Origin: Aldehydirespirator sp965116665
GTDB taxonomy: Bacteria; Actinomycetota; Acidimicrobiia; Acidimicrobiales; Aldehydirespiratoraceae
Assembly (NCBI GenBank): GCA_965116665.1
Contig: OZ220709.1
Location: 1,116,001-1,180,000, forward strand
DNA length: 64,000 bases
Reading direction: 5' to 3'
Part shown: one piece after another, positions 16,728 to 24,144 of the stretch
How positions within the stretch are numbered: position 1 is the first letter of the stretch
Layout of the letters: every line of letters starts with the position of its first letter
Position numbers and translations under genes: made by a program
The notes under the pieces: generated by a model
The model's input: the letters and a program-made list of their open reading frames with translations, nothing else
Told to the model about the DNA's origin: nothing
Databases searched by the model: none

Positions 16728-17291
16728 TTGCCCACCATCACGACCAACGATCTCCGCAACGGCATGACCCTCGACCTGGAGGGGAACCTGTTCAGCGTGG
16801 TCGAGTTCCAGCATGTCAAGCCGGGCAAGGGCCATGCCTTCGTGCGCACCACCCTCAAGAACGCCCGGACCGGGGCAGTGGTGGACCGCACGTTCCGAGC
16901 CGGCGAGAAGGTGGAGCGCGCCACCATCGACAAGCGCGAGATGCAATTGCTCTACCGGGAGGGCGAGAACCTCGTCTTCATGGACAACGAGTCCTACGAC
17001 CAGCTCACCGTGGCGCCCGAGGTCCTCGGTGACACGGCCCGGTTTCTGGTGGAGGGCTCGGTGGCGGTGATGCTGATGCACGGTGTCGAGATCGTCGGCA
17101 CCGACCTGCCCGCCGCGGTGGAGTTGGCCATCGCCGAGACCGAGCCGGGGATCCAGGGCGACCGGGTCTCGGGCGCCACCAAGCAGGCCACCCTGGAGAC
17201 GGGGCTGGTGGTGCAGGTCCCGCTGTTCGTGTCGCCCGGGGAGCGGGTCAAGGTGGACACCCGGTCCGGGGCATACATCGCGCGGGCCTGA
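16728..17291 (+). CDS. efp: Translation elongation factor P
   Basis: Rescues ribosomes stalled at polyproline stretches. The 187-residue, three-domain protein begins PTITTNDLRNGMTL. The loop lysine that reaches the peptidyl-transferase centre is present in KPGKGHAFVRTTLKN. It starts at a TTG with a good ribosome binding site (AAGGAG at 16716-16721). No modification gene is seen nearby. nusB follows after 26 bases. Confidence 0.96.
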   Translation: MPTITTNDLRNGMTLDLEGNLFSVVEFQHVKPGKGHAFVRTTLKNARTGAVVDRTFRAGEKVERATIDKREMQLLYREGENLVFMDNESYDQLTVAPEVLGDTARFLVEGSVAVMLMHGVEIVGTDLPAAVELAIAETEPGIQGDRVSGATKQATLETGLVVQVPLFVSPGERVKVDTRSGAYIARA

Positions 17292-17317
17292 TCCCGGTCG
17301 AGAATGCGGCGGCTTCC

Positions 17318-17740
17318 GTGACCAGCGTCCCCGGCTTCGGGACCCGCCGCGAAGCCCGCGAGGACGCGCTGGCCGTGCTCTATGAGGCCGAGATAGCGGG
17401 CGATTCGTCGGAGGAGGCGCTGGGCCGCCGGGCCGTTTCGCCGTCCGGCTACGCGGTCGAGGTCGCGCTGGGGGTGGACGCCGACCGTGACCGCCTTGAC
17501 AGCCTGCTGCGGAGGCATCTGGTGGGTTGGCGCCTCGAGCGCCTCGCCATAGTGGACCGGGTCCTGGCCCGGATCGCGGTCTGGGAACTGGCCCACCGTG
17601 ACGACGTTCCGACCGGTGTGGTGCTGTCTGAGGCTGTGGCCCTGGCCACCCAGTACTGCGGCGCCGACTCGCCCCGCTTCCTCAATGGAGTGCTGAGGGC
17701 GGTGGCCGACGAAGTGCGCGGCCCCGAGGCGAGCGGCTAG
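17318..17740 (+). CDS. nusB: Transcription antitermination protein NusB
   Basis: RNA-binding helical protein of the rRNA antitermination complex. The 140 residues begin near GTRREAREDALAVLYEAEI and include LERLAIVDRVLARIAVWEL and the C-terminal ATQYCGADSPRFLNGVLRAVAD, matching the NusB fold. It starts at GTG 17318. Its TAG stop codon forms the first bases of a repeat with terminal inverted repeats, so an insertion has landed right at the gene end. In related genomes pyrR usually follows. Confidence 0.93.
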   Translation: MTSVPGFGTRREAREDALAVLYEAEIAGDSSEEALGRRAVSPSGYAVEVALGVDADRDRLDSLLRRHLVGWRLERLAIVDRVLARIAVWELAHRDDVPTGVVLSEAVALATQYCGADSPRFLNGVLRAVADEVRGPEASG

Positions 17741-17837
17741 TGCCCTGTCGCGGACTTGATTGGGGCCGCCTGGAGCACTTCCAAGCAGGGTCTCGGGCCT
17801 TTCGCCCTGCGTTAGCGGTGTTAGCGACACAGCACTA
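17738..17837. repeat. 100-base repeat with terminal inverted repeats, copy 1
   Basis: Left end TAGTGCCCTGTCGC (17738-17751) and right end GCGACACAGCACTA (17824-17837) are inverted repeats matching at 12 of 14 positions. No coding capacity. It looks like a miniature transposable-element-like repeat, and its left end supplies the nusB stop codon. Confidence 0.6.
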
Positions 17838-17931
17838 GTGGTCCGTATGGGAATTGATCGGGGCACCGGCGTGGTGCGGAGCCGAGGTCTCCGGCCTTCC
17901 GCGCTGCCCCACCGGTATTGAGGACACAGCA
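17835..17931. repeat. Diverged second copy of the terminal-inverted-repeat element
   Basis: Directly after copy 1 a similar stretch begins CTAGTGGTCCG and ends GGACACAGCA. Shared islands in the same order are TTGAT-GGGGC, GGTCTC-GGCCTT and GACACAGCA. It is a degraded tandem copy that lies just upstream of the acetyltransferase start. Confidence 0.5.
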
Positions 17932-17943
17932 AGGCGGTCTGTC

Positions 17944-18465
17944 GTGGAGGTGCCGTGCCTGTCCGGCCCGACGACTCTGCTGAGGCCGTGGCGAGCCGCG
18001 GACGCCCCCGTGCTGGCTGCGGCATGGCGCGATCCGTTGATCCGGGAGCGCCTCCCAGTACCCGAGCGAACTGACGAGGCCGCGGCGTCGCGCTGGATCT
18101 CCCAGCGGGCTCAAGCGGTCGCCGAGGGGCGCTCCGTGGACCTGGCCGTGACCGATCCGCCGTCGGGCGCGGTCATCGGCGAGGTGGGGCTCAGCGGGTT
18201 CGATCCCGGGCGGCGGGCAGCCCTGGTCGGCTGGTGGATCGCCGAAGGCTGGCGGGGCCAGCAGCGGGCCACCGAGGCCGTCCGGCTGCTGCTGGACTGG
18301 GTGCTGACGGAGGGGCCGCTCGATGCTGTGATGGCCGAGATCGACCCCGGCAACCCGGCGTCGGCGGCCGTGGCCCGGCGGGCGGGGATGCGCCAGGTCG
18401 ACATGCCGGGACCGGGGTCCGGAGCCCGCACCATGCTCGTGTTCGCCCGCACCCGGACCGGGTGA
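17944..18465 (+). CDS. GNAT-family N-acetyltransferase
   Basis: Probable acetyl-CoA-dependent N-acetyltransferase of the RimJ/RimL type; substrate unknown. The 173 residues begin LSGPTTLLRPWRAADAPVL, contain GEVGLSGFDP and the acetyl-CoA binding stretch WWIAEGWRGQQRATEAVRL, and end with the typical PASAAVARRAGMRQV. I chose GTG 17944 (GTG 17950 is also possible) because a longer reading from 17854 would translate the upstream repeat. It is the first gene of the island after nusB and is convergent with the next gene. Confidence 0.82.
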   Translation: MEVPCLSGPTTLLRPWRAADAPVLAAAWRDPLIRERLPVPERTDEAAASRWISQRAQAVAEGRSVDLAVTDPPSGAVIGEVGLSGFDPGRRAALVGWWIAEGWRGQQRATEAVRLLLDWVLTEGPLDAVMAEIDPGNPASAAVARRAGMRQVDMPGPGSGARTMLVFARTRTG

Positions 18466-18476
18466 CCAGTGTTTCT

Positions 18477-18516
18477 CGGGTGACCAATGTGTCGTGGAGG
18501 CGCCGAAAGTCACCCG
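18477..18516. terminator. Possible terminator between convergent genes
   Basis: Perfect 8-bp inverted repeat CGGGTGAC / GTCACCCG with a 24-base loop and no T-run. CGGGTGACCA(G/A)TGT is also directly repeated at 18459-18472 and 18477-18490. Confidence 0.3.
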
Positions 18517-18529
18517 AAGCCATTGCCCG

Positions 18530-19051
18530 CTAGGCCTCCCAGCTGTCGCCGAGGATGTCCTCGAGGGCGATCTCGGGCAGGTCGAAGACCTCGTAGTCGG
18601 TGGCGACGCGAGGCTCGGCGGTGCGGGCGAAGCTGCGATAGTGCCGCTTGGCGAACCACCAGCGGCCTTCGCCGTCGCGTTCGAGCCGGTCGTGGTACAC
18701 GCCGTAGGCGTCGGTGCGGCGCCCGTCGGAGACGTTCTGGCGGATCTCCTGCATGTACACCCGCGCGGCTCCGACGCCCGCTCCGGCGTCGATGCGCACA
18801 ACGGTGTTGAGCAGCACGAACTCGAATAGTGAGAACCGCTCGATCTGGCGGGCGATGAAGTCGCCGTACTCGGCCGGACCGGTCAACGTGAACTTCTTGT
18901 GGCGCACATCCACGACGATCGGGCAGTCGGGGCGCACGATGCCCGAGAGCTCGCCGAACGCACGGCGGGTCACAATGTCGGCGTACCGGTCTTCGAGGCG
19001 CCGCAGGTCCACGTAGGCCAGCGTCTCGGCAAGTCGGCTGGTGTCTTCCAT
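18530..19051 (-). CDS. SnoaL-like (NTF2-fold) protein
   Basis: A cone-shaped NTF2-like domain protein of 173 residues, of the type annotated SnoaL-like or bile-acid-dehydratase-like. It begins ETLAYVDLRRLEDRYADIVTRR and has the pattern FGELSGIVRPDCPIVVD and the C-terminal GRWWFAKRHYRSFARTA. The substrate cannot be read from sequence; relatives include isomerases, dehydratases and non-catalytic proteins. It is divergent from the crotonase-like gene, sharing a 101-base gap, so the two could be regulated together. Confidence 0.75.
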   Translation of the reverse strand: MEDTSRLAETLAYVDLRRLEDRYADIVTRRAFGELSGIVRPDCPIVVDVRHKKFTLTGPAEYGDFIARQIERFSLFEFVLLNTVVRIDAGAGVGAARVYMQEIRQNVSDGRRTDAYGVYHDRLERDGEGRWWFAKRHYRSFARTAEPRVATDYEVFDLPEIALEDILGDSWEA

Positions 19052-19152
19052 CGTGCCGGGGAGCGTACAAGCGGCGGGCGTGGCCCCCCGACTAGGCTGA
19101 TCGCAATAGTCGTAGTAGCTTGAGTATTTTGCTGTCCCGGGAGGTAGCCCTC

Positions 19153-19878
19153 TTGTCTCAAGTGCCGGTCACCATCAGCAGGAGGGGTTCTGTCGCCATA
19201 GTCAACGTTGACGACGGCGCGGACAACACCCTTGACGTCGACATCGTCAATTCTCTCCTGAGCGCCTTCAAGACGGTGCAGGATCATGCTGGGGCCGTCG
19301 TCCTCTCCGGCCGTCCCGGCTCGTACTCGAAGGGACTGGACATGGAGATCTTGCGCGCCGGCGGCGAGCCCGCGAGCGACTTGCTCCACAGCGGCACGGA
19401 ACTGATCCTGAGAATGGTGGAGTTCCCCCGGCCGCTGGTGGCCGCGTGCACCGGTCATGCGCTGGGAGCGGCGGCAGTCTCCCTGTTGAGCTGCGATGTC
19501 CGTGTCGGGACGGCCGGCGACTTCGACATCGGCATGGACTGGGTGACGCTCGGCGTTCCGGTGCCGGATCTGGCGGTCGAACTGGCCCGAGCCCGGCTGT
19601 CGCCCCGGCACATGACGCTGGCCTGCAACACGGCCCAGCTCTATTCGCCCGAGGAGGCCGTCGAAGCCGGCTTCCTCGACTTCGTCTCAACCGAGGACAC
19701 GGTCGACCGGGCCTGCGAAGTGGCCGCCGACCTTGCTCGGCGGCTCGATCCCGAAGCCTTCGAGGTCACTCGCATGACCACCTGTCGCAGCCTCACCGAC
19801 GCCATAATGCGCGCTGCGGGGGATCTGTGGCGGCTGAGACGCACAGCCCTGCCGGCCGAGGACAATCCCGACGCCTAG
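19153..19878 (+). CDS. Crotonase (enoyl-CoA hydratase/isomerase) family protein
   Basis: Crotonase-fold protein, 241 residues from the TTG start. That TTG is preceded by GGGAGG (19139-19144) at good spacing; a TTG at 19120 lacks such a site. The oxyanion-hole segments are recognisable (LSGRPGSYSKGLDME and TGHALGAAAVSLLSCDVRVG). The position where hydratases usually carry the first catalytic glutamate (GGG-x-E) reads GAAAVS, so ordinary hydratase activity is doubtful. No other fatty-acid genes are adjacent. Confidence 0.8.
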   Translation: MSQVPVTISRRGSVAIVNVDDGADNTLDVDIVNSLLSAFKTVQDHAGAVVLSGRPGSYSKGLDMEILRAGGEPASDLLHSGTELILRMVEFPRPLVAACTGHALGAAAVSLLSCDVRVGTAGDFDIGMDWVTLGVPVPDLAVELARARLSPRHMTLACNTAQLYSPEEAVEAGFLDFVSTEDTVDRACEVAADLARRLDPEAFEVTRMTTCRSLTDAIMRAAGDLWRLRRTALPAEDNPDA

Positions 19879-19977
19879 CCCTCGCTCGTCGAGACCTCCG
19901 GGTCGACAGCGCCGTCGAGCGGGAAAGGGAGCGCTACGGCCGCTGCCCGCCCCTGAGGTAGTCAGGGGGATGAGGTG

Positions 19978-20625
19978 TCAGGAGCGGCCCGGCTGTGGAC
20001 CGGCGATCAGAGCGATCAGGTCCTGCAGCCTGTCGATGAGGTGGTGTGCCCCGCCGTCGTGCAGCGCGCCGGCGGTGTCATATCCGCCTGTGTATCCGAT
20101 GGCGACGGAACCAGCGGCGCGGGCCTGCACCATGTCGAACCTGCTGTCGCCCACGTACCAGACCGCGCCGGCTGCCGCGCCGTCCACGTAGCGGCTGATC
20201 GCGGTCTGCTTGAGTGACACTCCGGCGTGGATGTCATCGAAGCGGTGGGCGAGACCATGAGTCTCGATGTCCCGCCGCACGGCGGCCTCGCCGGCCGAGC
20301 TGACGACCGCGATTGCGATGCCGGCGTACCGTAGAGCATCCAGCGTTTCCGGCAGGCCCGGGGCGAGGGGCGCGTCGATGGTCGCGAGGTGGGTGCTCCA
20401 GTCCCGCGTCGCCTCGTCGTTGCGGTCATCGGGAACCCCCAGGCGCTTGACGTGATCCGACAGGGGAAGGCACCAGGCCTCCCGGAACTCGTGGAGAGTG
20501 AGCTCGCCCAGACCCGCCCACTGCTTGCGGACCAGGCTGCTCGCCATGCGGGCCCGCTCCATGTCGTCGAGCAGGGTTCCGTTCCAGTCGAACAGGATGA
20601 TCGACGGTGAGCCGGCAGCAGTCAC
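19978..20625 (-). CDS. HAD-superfamily hydrolase
   Basis: Probable phosphatase of the haloacid dehalogenase superfamily, 215 residues. Motif I reads ILFDWNGTLLDDM (Asp nucleophile; Asn replaces the usual second Asp, as in some relatives), motif II is AVVSSAGEAAV, the lysine is in GVSLKQTAISRY and motif IV is WYVGDSRFDMVQA. Cap sequences resemble the phosphoglycolate-phosphatase type; the substrate is unknown. I chose the GTG at 20625, overlapping the upstream phosphoesterase stop (GTGA), so the two genes are coupled. Confidence 0.82.
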   Translation of the reverse strand: MTAAGSPSIILFDWNGTLLDDMERARMASSLVRKQWAGLGELTLHEFREAWCLPLSDHVKRLGVPDDRNDEATRDWSTHLATIDAPLAPGLPETLDALRYAGIAIAVVSSAGEAAVRRDIETHGLAHRFDDIHAGVSLKQTAISRYVDGAAAGAVWYVGDSRFDMVQARAAGSVAIGYTGGYDTAGALHDGGAHHLIDRLQDLIALIAGPQPGRS

Positions 20626-21449
20626 AACAGGAGTCGGGGCACCCGGTAGATGGCCGGGTCCCGGCCGTTGACGGTGACTTCCAGGTGGGTGGCTCCGGCC
20701 TCGACGAGAGCCCATGCTCCGGCAGGCTCCCCGTCGCCGGCTGTGTCCTCGACCAGCGACTGGATCGTGATGTACGAGATCCCGTTGTGAACGGTGTGGT
20801 CGTTCCAGTGGATGTGCCCGTTCATCGCCATGGCCACATCGTGTGACTCGAGGATGTCACGGACTTCGGCCCGGTTGGCGAGCATGGCCATGTCCGGAGC
20901 GTGCCCGAACCAGAACTGGCCGGCGAGGTTCAGATCTGCGGGTGCGAAATGGGTGAATACCAAGGAGGGCCTGTTCGCCGCGGTCAAGTCTTGATCGAGC
21001 CATTCCAGGTGCTCGGGGGAGATCTCGCCGCGGAGCCGGTATCCGGTGCCTGAGCCGCCGCCGGGCGTGAACGAGGCGGTCGAGTGGAGCCTGACCAGAT
21101 GCCAGCCGTCCACGTCGAATGATGAGTTGAGCGCGGTCTCGCCGGAGACACGCAGGAGTTGGTCATGGCTGAGGTGCATCAGGTCGTGGTTGCCGTACAC
21201 GTAGCGAACCGGCATGTCGAGCCCGGAGAGGATGTCGGTTGCCTTGGTGAAGTTGTCGAGGTCGGCAGGAGGGCTCTCGTCCTCGATCACGTCACCGAGC
21301 ACCACGACGAAGTCGGGCCGGACCCTCTGGTTCATGTCGTCCACGAAGGCGGCTGTGAGGGCGGGAGCGTGACCGGTGAGCTTGCGGTCAACGCCCCGGT
21401 ACGGAGCGGCTCTACCGAAGTGGAGGTCAGTGATGGCCGCGAAACGCAC
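20622..21449 (-). CDS. Calcineurin-like metallophosphoesterase
   Basis: Two-metal phosphoesterase of 275 residues. All family blocks are present: AAITDLHFG (D-x-H), VVLGDVIED, VYGNHDLM (GNHD), THFAPADLN and NGHIHWND (GHxH). Similar to cAMP/phosphodiester hydrolases of this fold; no substrate can be assigned. Start is a GTG giving MRFAAITDLHFGRAAPYRG; the frame is open far upstream, but that stretch lies under other genes. It is divergent from the second vapBC pair. Confidence 0.85.
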   Translation of the reverse strand: MRFAAITDLHFGRAAPYRGVDRKLTGHAPALTAAFVDDMNQRVRPDFVVVLGDVIEDESPPADLDNFTKATDILSGLDMPVRYVYGNHDLMHLSHDQLLRVSGETALNSSFDVDGWHLVRLHSTASFTPGGGSGTGYRLRGEISPEHLEWLDQDLTAANRPSLVFTHFAPADLNLAGQFWFGHAPDMAMLANRAEVRDILESHDVAMAMNGHIHWNDHTVHNGISYITIQSLVEDTAGDGEPAGAWALVEAGATHLEVTVNGRDPAIYRVPRLLL

Positions 21450-21518
21450 GGCGCGAATTGTGGTCCGTGTCCGCCCGGAACGCACGGATGGGCCTACAGC
21501 TCGCGATGGCAGGAGACA

Positions 21519-21549
21519 GCAGAACGCTATCTCACTGCTAGCATTCTGC
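21519..21549. promoter_or_regulatory. Probable operator of the second vapBC pair
   Basis: Inverted repeat GCAGAACGCTA / TAGCATTCTGC (10 of 11 positions pair) with a 9-base spacer, ending 3 bases before the antitoxin ATG at 21553. Placement and symmetry fit autoregulation by a ribbon-helix-helix antitoxin; binding is inferred. Confidence 0.65.
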
Positions 21550-21552
21550 AAC

Positions 21553-21774
21553 ATGAGTACGCTGTACCTGCGGAACGTTCCCGACGACGTCCTTGATCGC
21601 CTCCAGGTGTTGGCTGCCCGCGAGGGTCTCTCCGTCTCCGGCATGGCCGTCCGGGAGCTGGCTGAGTCGACCCGCCGAGCCGACAACGCGGCCCTGCTGG
21701 GCGACCTTCCCGACCTGGAGGTTCCGATGTCCGAGGTCATGGCCGCGCTTGACGAAGCCCGTGCTGAGAGGTGA
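21553..21774 (+). CDS. FitA/VapB-like ribbon-helix-helix antitoxin
   Basis: Antitoxin of 73 residues. The N-terminal STLYLRNVPDDVLDRLQVLA followed by REGLSVSGMAVREL is a ribbon-helix-helix DNA-binding domain of the FitA type; the acidic C-terminus (PDLEVPMSEVMAALDEARAER) should bind the toxin. ATG 21553 is preferred because the palindromic operator lies immediately upstream. It overlaps the toxin start by four bases. Confidence 0.85.
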   Translation: MSTLYLRNVPDDVLDRLQVLAAREGLSVSGMAVRELAESTRRADNAALLGDLPDLEVPMSEVMAALDEARAER

Positions 21775-22154
21775 TCGTCGTTGACGCGTCGGCGGCCATC
21801 CGGGCGTTGCTGCACGACGGCGAGGCGCGCCGCTACCTGAGTACCGAGAGTCTCGCCGCGCCGCACCTGATCGACGCGGAGGTCCTCCAGGCCCTGCGGA
21901 GGCTGGCGGCTCGCGGCGTGGCGGGCTCCGCGGACGCGGAGAGAGCCGTGCGACAGTGGAGCCGGCTCGGGCTGACACGGCTCGCGATCCACGGCCTGAC
22001 GAGCCGGATCTGGGCTCTCCGCCACAACCTCTCCGCCTACGATGCCAGCTACGTGGCCTTGGCTGAGGCTCTCGACTGCCCGCTGCTGACCGCGGACGCC
22101 CGGCTTGCCGGCGCCCCAGGGCCAAGGTGCCCGATCACACTCGTCCCCCGCTGA
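21771..22154 (+). CDS. VapC-type PIN-domain toxin
   Basis: PIN-domain ribonuclease toxin of 127 residues with a complete acidic site: Asp in IVVDASAAIRALL, Glu in HLIDAEVLQALRR, Asp in LSAYDASYVALAEAL and Asp in CPLLTADARLAGA. The GTG start overlaps the antitoxin stop (GTGA), the usual coupled arrangement. It is unrelated in sequence to the toxin at 4813, so the two pairs are separate acquisitions. Confidence 0.9.
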   Translation: MIVVDASAAIRALLHDGEARRYLSTESLAAPHLIDAEVLQALRRLAARGVAGSADAERAVRQWSRLGLTRLAIHGLTSRIWALRHNLSAYDASYVALAEALDCPLLTADARLAGAPGPRCPITLVPR

Positions 22155-22215
22155 TTCCCTGCGAGGTGGTGTCGCCCTCGGGTTCGGCGTCGATGGGCGG
22201 TGGTTCCTTCGGCGG

Positions 22216-23778
22216 CTAGTCGGGGGCGAACAGCGGCACTGGTGGTGAGGGTTGGGCTTGGGGCTTGCGGGCGAGGCCGCTGTCGGGGTGGCCTGTCTGT
22301 CCTCTCGCCTGGTCCGCTGTTCGGGTTCGGTGGTCTCTGCCCGTTCGTGGGGCGGCTCGGGCCGCGACGGGGCCGGGTGATCCGTGCGTGCTGGCAGTGT
22401 GGGCTGCCACAGCGATGCGCGAGTCTGCATCGTTGGATGGTGGGGCAGCGTCGCCGCCGGCGGGGTGCCCGTTGGGTGCGCCGAACAGGCGAGGGGAGTC
22501 GGGGGCGTGGGCGGGGCCGTAGTTGATCGTGTTCGGGGGGTGCAGGGTGCGGTTGGCGGGTGGGCCGTGTATGCGCCAGCCGAAGTGGTGTATGGCGTTG
22601 TGGTGCTGCCAGCAGGCCAGTACGAGGTTGTCGAGGCTGGTGGGTCCGCCTTGTGAGACCGGTTCGACGTGGTGGATGTCGCAGAGTTCGGGGTCGGTTC
22701 CGCAGGCGAAGCAGCCTCCGTCGCGGGCGATGAGCATCTGGCGTTGGGCCTCGGTGGGTCGCCGGCGCGGGTGGGTGCGCCAGATGGGTTTGCCTTTGCG
22801 GTCATAGATGACCCCGGTGAGGCGGGCGTCGCAGGCGAGTTGTTCGAGCACCGAGGGGGGCAGCCGCTCTCCGTCGGGGAGTTCGGCGATGAGTTCGCCG
22901 GTGGCCTCGTCGACGTGGGCGACCACACAGATGTCCGCGAACGGCTCTCCGCCTCCGGAGCGGGCGCGGCTGGTGGAGGTGAGGTTGTCGAGGGCGTCGG
23001 CCATGCACTGGTCGAAGCTGCGCCGCCCGGCGCCGCCGTTGCCGTGGGCGCCGTTGTCGTGGGCACCGTTGCCATGAGCGCCGTTGCCGTGGGAGCTGTT
23101 GCTGTGGGAGCTGTTGCTGTGGGAGCTGTTGCTGTCGGCCTTCTTGTCGGCGTCGAACATGCGGGCGGCGTCGGCGCGCAGTCTGCTGTGGATGCGCCGG
23201 CCGGTCACTGCGTCGAACTCGCCTCGTAGGTGCACCATTCCGTCGTCGCCGTCCCACATGCGCACACAGCGCCTCGCCCGCTGGCGGGCGTGCTCGGACG
23301 CGCCGCTGTCGCCTTGACGGTCCACGGTCCAGCGGCGGGCCTCCTTGGTGAACTGCTCGGGCCGCAAAGACTCCGCTTTGGCCAGCAGGTCGAAGTCAGC
23401 GTCGACGTCGGCCGCGCTGGTCCTCTCGACCGCTTCGGCCAGGCGCTTGGCGTTGGCGGCAGGCACCCGGCCCGACTCGACCGCGTCGCGCAGCCTGGGT
23501 GCCTGCCGCAGCGTCTCGGCCGTCTTGATGTGGTTGCGGGCCTCCTGGCGCGACAACCCGGCGGACGAGGCCAACACCTCTGCGCCGCCGTCGCCATGGC
23601 GCTCCTGGCCGGCCACAACTGCCGCTCCCGCGGCCTGGAACGCCGAGTTGACGCCGGCGATGGCCTTGGACACCGCCAGCGCCGCACGGATCTCCGAGCA
23701 CGGCGCCTCACCGGCGTTCACCAGCGCCAGCATCTCCCTGGCAGCAGCCTCGGCCCGTCGAGCGGCTTCGATCAGCAT
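22216..23778 (-). CDS. 13E12-repeat (DUF222) HNH endonuclease
   Basis: Protein of 520 residues with an N-terminal DUF222/13E12 helical domain (LSRQEARNHIKTAETLRQAP) and an HNH nuclease domain: CFACGTDPELCDIHHVEPVS, then NLVLACWQHHNAIHHFGW. Such proteins are multicopy in actinobacteria and often treated as selfish or mobile; their function is unresolved. Between the two domains is a linker of seven five-residue repeats (SNSSH and NGAH variants) encoded by 15-base tandem repeats. The C-terminal 90 residues are low-complexity. Start chosen at ATG 23778 (MLIEAARRAEAAAREML). The leader is AT-rich and divergent from a mini-gene. Confidence 0.88.
   Translation of the reverse strand: MLIEAARRAEAAAREMLALVNAGEAPCSEIRAALAVSKAIAGVNSAFQAAGAAVVAGQERHGDGGAEVLASSAGLSRQEARNHIKTAETLRQAPRLRDAVESGRVPAANAKRLAEAVERTSAADVDADFDLLAKAESLRPEQFTKEARRWTVDRQGDSGASEHARQRARRCVRMWDGDDGMVHLRGEFDAVTGRRIHSRLRADAARMFDADKKADSNSSHSNSSHSNSSHGNGAHGNGAHDNGAHGNGGAGRRSFDQCMADALDNLTSTSRARSGGGEPFADICVVAHVDEATGELIAELPDGERLPPSVLEQLACDARLTGVIYDRKGKPIWRTHPRRRPTEAQRQMLIARDGGCFACGTDPELCDIHHVEPVSQGGPTSLDNLVLACWQHHNAIHHFGWRIHGPPANRTLHPPNTINYGPAHAPDSPRLFGAPNGHPAGGDAAPPSNDADSRIAVAAHTASTHGSPGPVAARAAPRTGRDHRTRTADQARGQTGHPDSGLARKPQAQPSPPVPLFAPD
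23038..23142. repeat. 15-base tandem repeat array inside the HNH gene
   Basis: Seven units of 15 bases, consensus GTTGCTGTGGGAGCT on the plus strand with drift in the outer units. Units are multiples of three, so copy-number change alters linker length without shifting frame. Confidence 0.8.
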
Positions 23779-23838
23779 GAACACATGATGCCATAGGGGT
23801 ACGACATCTGTCAAGCATTTCCAAGCAATGTTAATATA

Positions 23839-23866
23839 TTGTGCGTTCTGAGATCTGTGATACGAT
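23839..23866 (+). promoter_or_regulatory. Candidate sigma-70-type promoter
   Basis: TTGTGC (23839-23844), a 16-base spacer, then TACGAT (23861-23866) in an AT-rich patch, upstream of the mini-gene at 23882. A promoter for the HNH gene on the other strand probably lies in the same 103-base gap. Confidence 0.4.
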
Positions 23867-23881
23867 AGAAGCGGGAGCGAC

Positions 23882-24058
23882 ATGGGGGATCGGGCAACTG
23901 AGGGCAGCGACGAGGCATACGTTGACCTTGGTCCCGCGGTGGTGCTCTCGCTCGATGAAATCGCCGGCCTGCGGCGCCAGTTGATGGCGTCCCTCACCGA
24001 GGATGACTGGTCTCTGGCCCGGGCCGGATTCGGCGACTCCGAACTGGCCACGGAGTGA
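23882..24058 (+). CDS. Unrecognised 58-residue protein
   Basis: I do not recognise this gene. It begins MGDRATEGSDEAYVDLG, has a central amphipathic helix (VVLSLDEIAGLRRQLMASL) and an acidic ending (DDWSLARAGFGDSELATE). No signal peptide, membrane segment or cysteine. A GGGAG lies at 23873-23877 and a plausible promoter upstream. It is convergent with the small gene at 24145. A transfer-associated regulator or antitoxin would fit its size, but nothing shows this. Confidence 0.5.
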   Translation: MGDRATEGSDEAYVDLGPAVVLSLDEIAGLRRQLMASLTEDDWSLARAGFGDSELATE

Positions 24059-24144
24059 CGCAAGCCGTGCAGCCGCACGGTACCTCCTCGGCGTCCGCAG
24101 CTTCGGTCACCGGCGTGCCGCTGGCCGGTGGGATAGTGAGGCAA

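Noticed and set aside
18190..18215. GGGTTCGATCCCGGG resembling a tRNA T-arm
   Set aside because: It is inside the acetyltransferase coding sequence (G-F-D-P-G) and no acceptor or anticodon arms can be folded around it.
20622..23075. An 817-codon minus-strand frame including the metallophosphoesterase
   Set aside because: Only the last 275 codons carry protein-family motifs; the upstream part is a shadow of vapBC and the HNH gene.
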